Assembly (NCBI GenBank): GCA_021798435.1
Contig: JAJZGN010000084.1
Span: 1-8,203 of the forward strand
Length of the DNA: 8,203 nucleotides
Reading direction: 5' to 3'
Source: a bacterium
GTDB lineage: Bacteria > Chloroflexota > Dormibacteria > Aeolococcales > Bog-877
Shown here: positions 5,322 through 8,203 of the stretch, one piece after another
How the letters are laid out: each line of letters begins with the position of its first letter
How positions within the stretch are numbered: the stretch's first letter is position 1
The notes under the pieces: generated by a model
The model's input: the letters and a program-made list of their open reading frames with translations, nothing else
Told to the model about the DNA's origin: nothing
The model's database searches: none
Position numbers and translations under genes: made by a program

Positions 5322-7216
5322 CGCTCTCCAACTGGCCCGCCGTACGGCGGGAGTGGCCGTACGCGCTGGCCGCCGCGGTGCTCTTCGCCCTCGCCGCCGT
5401 GCTGCTGCACTGGCCGCTGAATCCGCTGGTGGCGGTGGTGATGGCGGCGGCGGTCTGGGCGTTCTCCCTTCTGCTCCGCCGCCATCAGGACCTCACCGGG
5501 GTGGACGGGAGGGACCTCGCCATCGCCGGGGTGTTGGTGGCGGCCGCCCTGGCCGTTCGGCTGGCCAGTCCCATCTACCTGGACTTCCTCCAGGGCCACG
5601 TTGGCGTCACCGGGACTGTCTCCGCTCCGACCGGCGTGCACCGGGCCCCAACCCACGACGTCTTGGGGATCGGGGCGTGGGGGCTCGGCTATCCCTTCAA
5701 CACCTCGGGGTGCACCCAGGCCCCCGTCGGGCCCCACAACACAGAACGCCAGGCCTGTGGGTTCGTGTTCGACGAGGTCTACTTCCCCGTGGACGCGCTC
5801 AAGAACCTCAAAGGCATCGACTACTTCGACCCCGAGCCCCCGCTCACCAAGCTGATTATCGCCGGGGGCATCAGCTGGCTGGGGTTCAACCCCTGGGGGT
5901 GGCGGATCATGTCGGCCATTCTGGGCAGCCTCGTGATCGGGGTCCTGTACTTCCTCGCCCGCCGTCTCTGGCGCCGGAGCCGACTCTTCCCGACCCTCGC
6001 GGCCCTCTTCTTCAGCCTGGATGGGCTGGAGCTGGTGGAGTCGCGGACCGGGGTGATCGACGTGATCGCGGTCTTCTTCGTGATGTTGGCCTTGTGGCTG
6101 TTCCTCCTCCATTGGCACGCCAAGACCGCCGCCCAGTGGCGCTGGACCCTCTATCTCACCGCCGCCGCCTCGGGGCTCGGGCTGGCCTGCAAGGCGGACA
6201 TGGTGCCAGCGGTCGCGGTCATGGTGGTCCTGCTGCTCGGACGCTGGCTCCGGCCGCGGCTGCGGGCGCGGTGGGGGATGGGCGGGGCCGCTCGCTGGAT
6301 CCTGCCGCCGGCTCCGGACGATCCGGAGGAGGCCTCCCGCCGCACCATGGTGCGGCAGCTGCGTTGGTCCTGGCATTACGTCGGCGCCCTGGTCGTGATC
6401 CTCTTCCTCTTCTACGCCTCCTTCTTCCGCTACTGGACCATCGCCCACACGCTCTACGTGAACTTCGCCAACCCCGGAGGGCCCACGGCCACCTGCACCG
6501 GGCTGGTGGAGAAGGCCTCGGTCTGCCGCCTCCCGGTGGCCATGCCCCTCTCCGAGTTCCACATCGGGCAGGTCGACTTCTGGCTGCCCACCGGCTTCAA
6601 CCTCGGCCAGACCGTGGCCGACGTGGAGTGGAACAGTCTGGGGAGCCTGAGCTACCAGGCCACCCTCAAGGCCACCCATCCCTTCGCCTCCCCCTTCTAC
6701 AGCTGGCCGCTGGACGCTCATCCGGTGCTCTTCTACGCGACCTACAACGGCAACGGGGTGAGCACCGTGGGGGGGCAGACGGTCTCCAACTACACCTGGA
6801 TCACGGACATGGGCAATCCCGCCGTCTTCTGGCTCGGTCTTTTGGCCCTCGCGTGGTGCCTCTACCTCCTGGTCCGGCGCCGCGACCGGGTGGCCGGGTT
6901 CATCCTCCTCGCCTACCTCTTCGACTGGCTCCTGCTCTGGTCGTGGCCGTCCCGGATCCTGTTCTTCTACGAGTACATCGAGGCCCTCCCGTTCGTCTGC
7001 CTGGCCCTCGCCTACCTCTGCACCCGGCTCCTCCGTGGGCGGGTGGTGCTGCAGCTTGACCGGGCTCGCCTCGGAGGCCTCTCCCTGGCCCCGGTGGGCG
7101 GGGCGGTGATAGTGGCCGTGGTCCTCTGCTTCGCCTATTTCTACCCCCTCTGGACCGGCCAGCCGATCTCCTCGTCGGACTTCTTCCAGCACATCTGGGT
7201 CTCCGGTTGGTACTGA
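5318..7216 (+). CDS. GT39 family protein O-mannosyltransferase-like membrane glycosyltransferase
   Basis: A 632-residue polytopic membrane protein of the GT-C superfamily that would transfer a sugar, in relatives mannose, from a polyprenyl-phosphate donor to Ser/Thr of exported proteins or to a glycolipid at the outer face of the membrane. Visible motifs: FDEVYFP with the acidic pair D152-E153 in the first large outer loop, the expected catalytic site; DPEPPLTKL (171-179), matching the family's HPPLgKl block; WGWRIMSAILGS; SRTGVID (242-248), matching the sR..llD motif; and THPFASPFYSWPL (from 453), like the HPYESkPWSW segment of actinobacterial PMTs. Roughly ten or more hydrophobic segments alternate with Arg-rich loops. 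The two cysteines near the first loop (SGCTQ and QACGF) may form a disulfide. GTG 5318 overlaps the upstream stop by 4 bases. Family is secure; donor and acceptor are not. Confidence 0.88.
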   Translation: MTLSNWPAVRREWPYALAAAVLFALAAVLLHWPLNPLVAVVMAAAVWAFSLLLRRHQDLTGVDGRDLAIAGVLVAAALAVRLASPIYLDFLQGHVGVTGTVSAPTGVHRAPTHDVLGIGAWGLGYPFNTSGCTQAPVGPHNTERQACGFVFDEVYFPVDALKNLKGIDYFDPEPPLTKLIIAGGISWLGFNPWGWRIMSAILGSLVIGVLYFLARRLWRRSRLFPTLAALFFSLDGLELVESRTGVIDVIAVFFVMLALWLFLLHWHAKTAAQWRWTLYLTAAASGLGLACKADMVPAVAVMVVLLLGRWLRPRLRARWGMGGAARWILPPAPDDPEEASRRTMVRQLRWSWHYVGALVVILFLFYASFFRYWTIAHTLYVNFANPGGPTATCTGLVEKASVCRLPVAMPLSEFHIGQVDFWLPTGFNLGQTVADVEWNSLGSLSYQATLKATHPFASPFYSWPLDAHPVLFYATYNGNGVSTVGGQTVSNYTWITDMGNPAVFWLGLLALAWCLYLLVRRRDRVAGFILLAYLFDWLLLWSWPSRILFFYEYIEALPFVCLALAYLCTRLLRGRVVLQLDRARLGGLSLAPVGGAVIVAVVLCFAYFYPLWTGQPISSSDFFQHIWVSGWY

Positions 7217-8203
7217 CCGGCTGGCCGGCCCTAACCGTCTATTGGATTCTGGTCGCGGCTGCGGGCTGGGGGCTGACCGCCCTCATCCCGCTGAGGTGGC
7301 TGCCCTTGGAGCGGCTGGCCGCGGCGGCACTGACGGGATTGGTCGGTTCGACGCTTCTCGGGTGCCTCGTGGCGCTGGCGCTGGGGCCAGGTGCGGCCGC
7401 CGCCCTCCTTCCCCCGGCTCTGATCACCGCCCTCGCCTGCGCCAGGTTCCGTCCCTGGAAGCGCCGGCCATCGCTTGCTCGGCTCCACCAGGAGTTCAGC
7501 ACGGCCAGCTTTCGCTGGTCCTTGACGATCGTGGCGGCCACCGGTCTCGGGAGCTGGTTCCTCTTCGCCCACGCCCTCCAGGTGGGGCCGCACGGCACCC
7601 TGGTGGCAGCTTCCAACCTCTGGGGGGACTGGTCGGTGCACACCAGCTATGTCCAGAGCTTTCATCTGGGCCACAACCTCCCTCCCCGGGACAGCGTGGA
7701 GGCCGGGACCGCCTTCCGCTACCCCTTCCTGGTGGACTTCCAACCGGCGCTGCTCGAGGCGCTGGGGCAGAACCTCGCCGGAGCGCTGGACATGCCTTCC
7801 TTCGTGGTCGGCTGGGCGGCGATGGTCCTGGTATTCCAACTCGCGACCAGGGTCACCCGCCGGCCGGCCGCGGGCGCGCTCGCCCTCGGACTGGTACTCT
7901 TCGGCGGCGGCCTGGGGTTCTCGGGAGCGTACGGAGACGGCTGCCAGCAGCTGGCCGTAAGCCGACCGGGGTTCGACTCCGCGGCCTGCACCCACCTCAG
8001 CGCCGCCACTCCTTCTGCGGTGGTGGCCTTCTTGGGGCACATCCCGACCGAGCTGACCCACCTTCCCCGCTTCTACGACGGCCAACAGCAGCCGGACCCG
8101 CCTCTTCCCGACCTCCAGTGGTACGAGCCCCTCCTGGTCTACTGGCTCCCCCAGCGCGACTTCGCCTTCGGGATGGGGATGGTGGCGCTGGGGCTGAGGG
8201 ATC
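7207..8203 (+). CDS. Polytopic membrane protein, GT-C-like, 3' end cut by window
   Basis: An open frame of 332 codons runs from the end of the GT39 gene to the right edge without a stop. It begins with several hydrophobic segments (LTVYWILVAAAGWGLTALI, then an Ala/Leu-rich pair), followed by a soluble-looking stretch NLWGDWSVHTSY (D141, H145) and FRYPFLVDFQPALLEALG (from residue 170), more membrane segments with a Gly-rich LVLFGGGLGFSG, and YWLPQRDFAFGMGM near the edge. An early outer-loop Asp, a 'YPF..dF' motif and a late LPQR motif recall uncharacterised GT-C glycosyltransferase-like membrane proteins of high-GC bacteria. TTG 7207 is the most likely start, overlapping the previous stop by 10 bases; no ribosome binding site is evident. 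Long antisense frames opposite it are shadows. Function is not established. Confidence 0.65.
   Translation, partial: MVLTGWPALTVYWILVAAAGWGLTALIPLRWLPLERLAAAALTGLVGSTLLGCLVALALGPGAAAALLPPALITALACARFRPWKRRPSLARLHQEFSTASFRWSLTIVAATGLGSWFLFAHALQVGPHGTLVAASNLWGDWSVHTSYVQSFHLGHNLPPRDSVEAGTAFRYPFLVDFQPALLEALGQNLAGALDMPSFVVGWAAMVLVFQLATRVTRRPAAGALALGLVLFGGGLGFSGAYGDGCQQLAVSRPGFDSAACTHLSAATPSAVVAFLGHIPTELTHLPRFYDGQQQPDPPLPDLQWYEPLLVYWLPQRDFAFGMGMVALGLRD

Noticed and set aside
5210..7192. 660-codon open frame on the minus strand opposite the GT39 gene
   Set aside because: Its composition is Glu/Gly/Pro/His-rich without motifs, while the plus-strand frame shows clear PMT motifs and membrane segments. 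It is an antisense shadow of high-GC codon use.
7231..8085. 284-codon minus-strand open frame
   Set aside because: It is opposite the hydrophobic membrane-protein frame and is Glu/Arg/Gly-rich without motifs.
1..8203. CRISPR array, phage genes, or toxin-antitoxin pair
   Set aside because: No regularly spaced repeats, integrase, structural phage genes or toxin-like small pair were seen on either strand.

Overview
The window is a very GC-rich bacterial chromosome segment with few intergenic gaps. On the plus strand it carries tightly packed, often overlapping genes; on the minus strand it carries a decayed insertion sequence and a tRNA. The methylthioadenosine-phosphorylase-type protein resembles the actinobacterial/mycobacterial branch as I remember it. 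Apparent leaderless starts and a GT39 (PMT-type) membrane glycosyltransferase also suit high-GC lineages such as Actinomycetota or Chloroflexota/Dormibacterota-like bacteria. I cannot fix the phylum from this window.

Layout. Positions 1-294 hold no recognisable gene, only a perfect hairpin near the left edge. Positions 295-1719 (minus) are a broken IS1380-family transposase with one nonsense codon and two frame changes. Positions 1720-1958 are non-coding with one imperfect hairpin. tRNA-Leu(UAA) lies at 1959-2041 (minus). The 90 bp between the tRNA and the first plus-strand gene carry a 9-bp inverted repeat. Each arm holds TACGCT, a plausible -10 box, one facing the tRNA and one facing the operon.

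From 2132 to 3855 four overlapping or nearly abutting genes form an operon. Three encode small DsrE/DsrF/DsrH (TusD/TusC/TusB)-like proteins and the fourth an E1-like MoeB/ThiF/HesA-family adenylyltransferase. This looks like a sulfur-relay set joined to a carrier-activating enzyme, though no sulfur-carrier protein with a terminal Gly-Gly and no rhodanese is visible here. A second block follows after 75 bp: a possible 15-codon leader ORF, the methylthioadenosine phosphorylase family gene (mtnP), a two-helix membrane protein with a PH-like tail, a GT39 protein O-mannosyltransferase-like enzyme, and a large polytopic membrane protein cut by the right edge. These are joined by 4- to 10-nt overlaps and are probably co-transcribed.

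The two points I find most unusual are the DsrEFH-like plus E1 operon, whose DsrH-like member has no cysteine and whose E1 ends in C-x-x-H instead of C-x-x-C, and the repeated spacing of a -10-like hexamer exactly 7 nt before a start codon at both operon heads, which suggests leaderless transcription.
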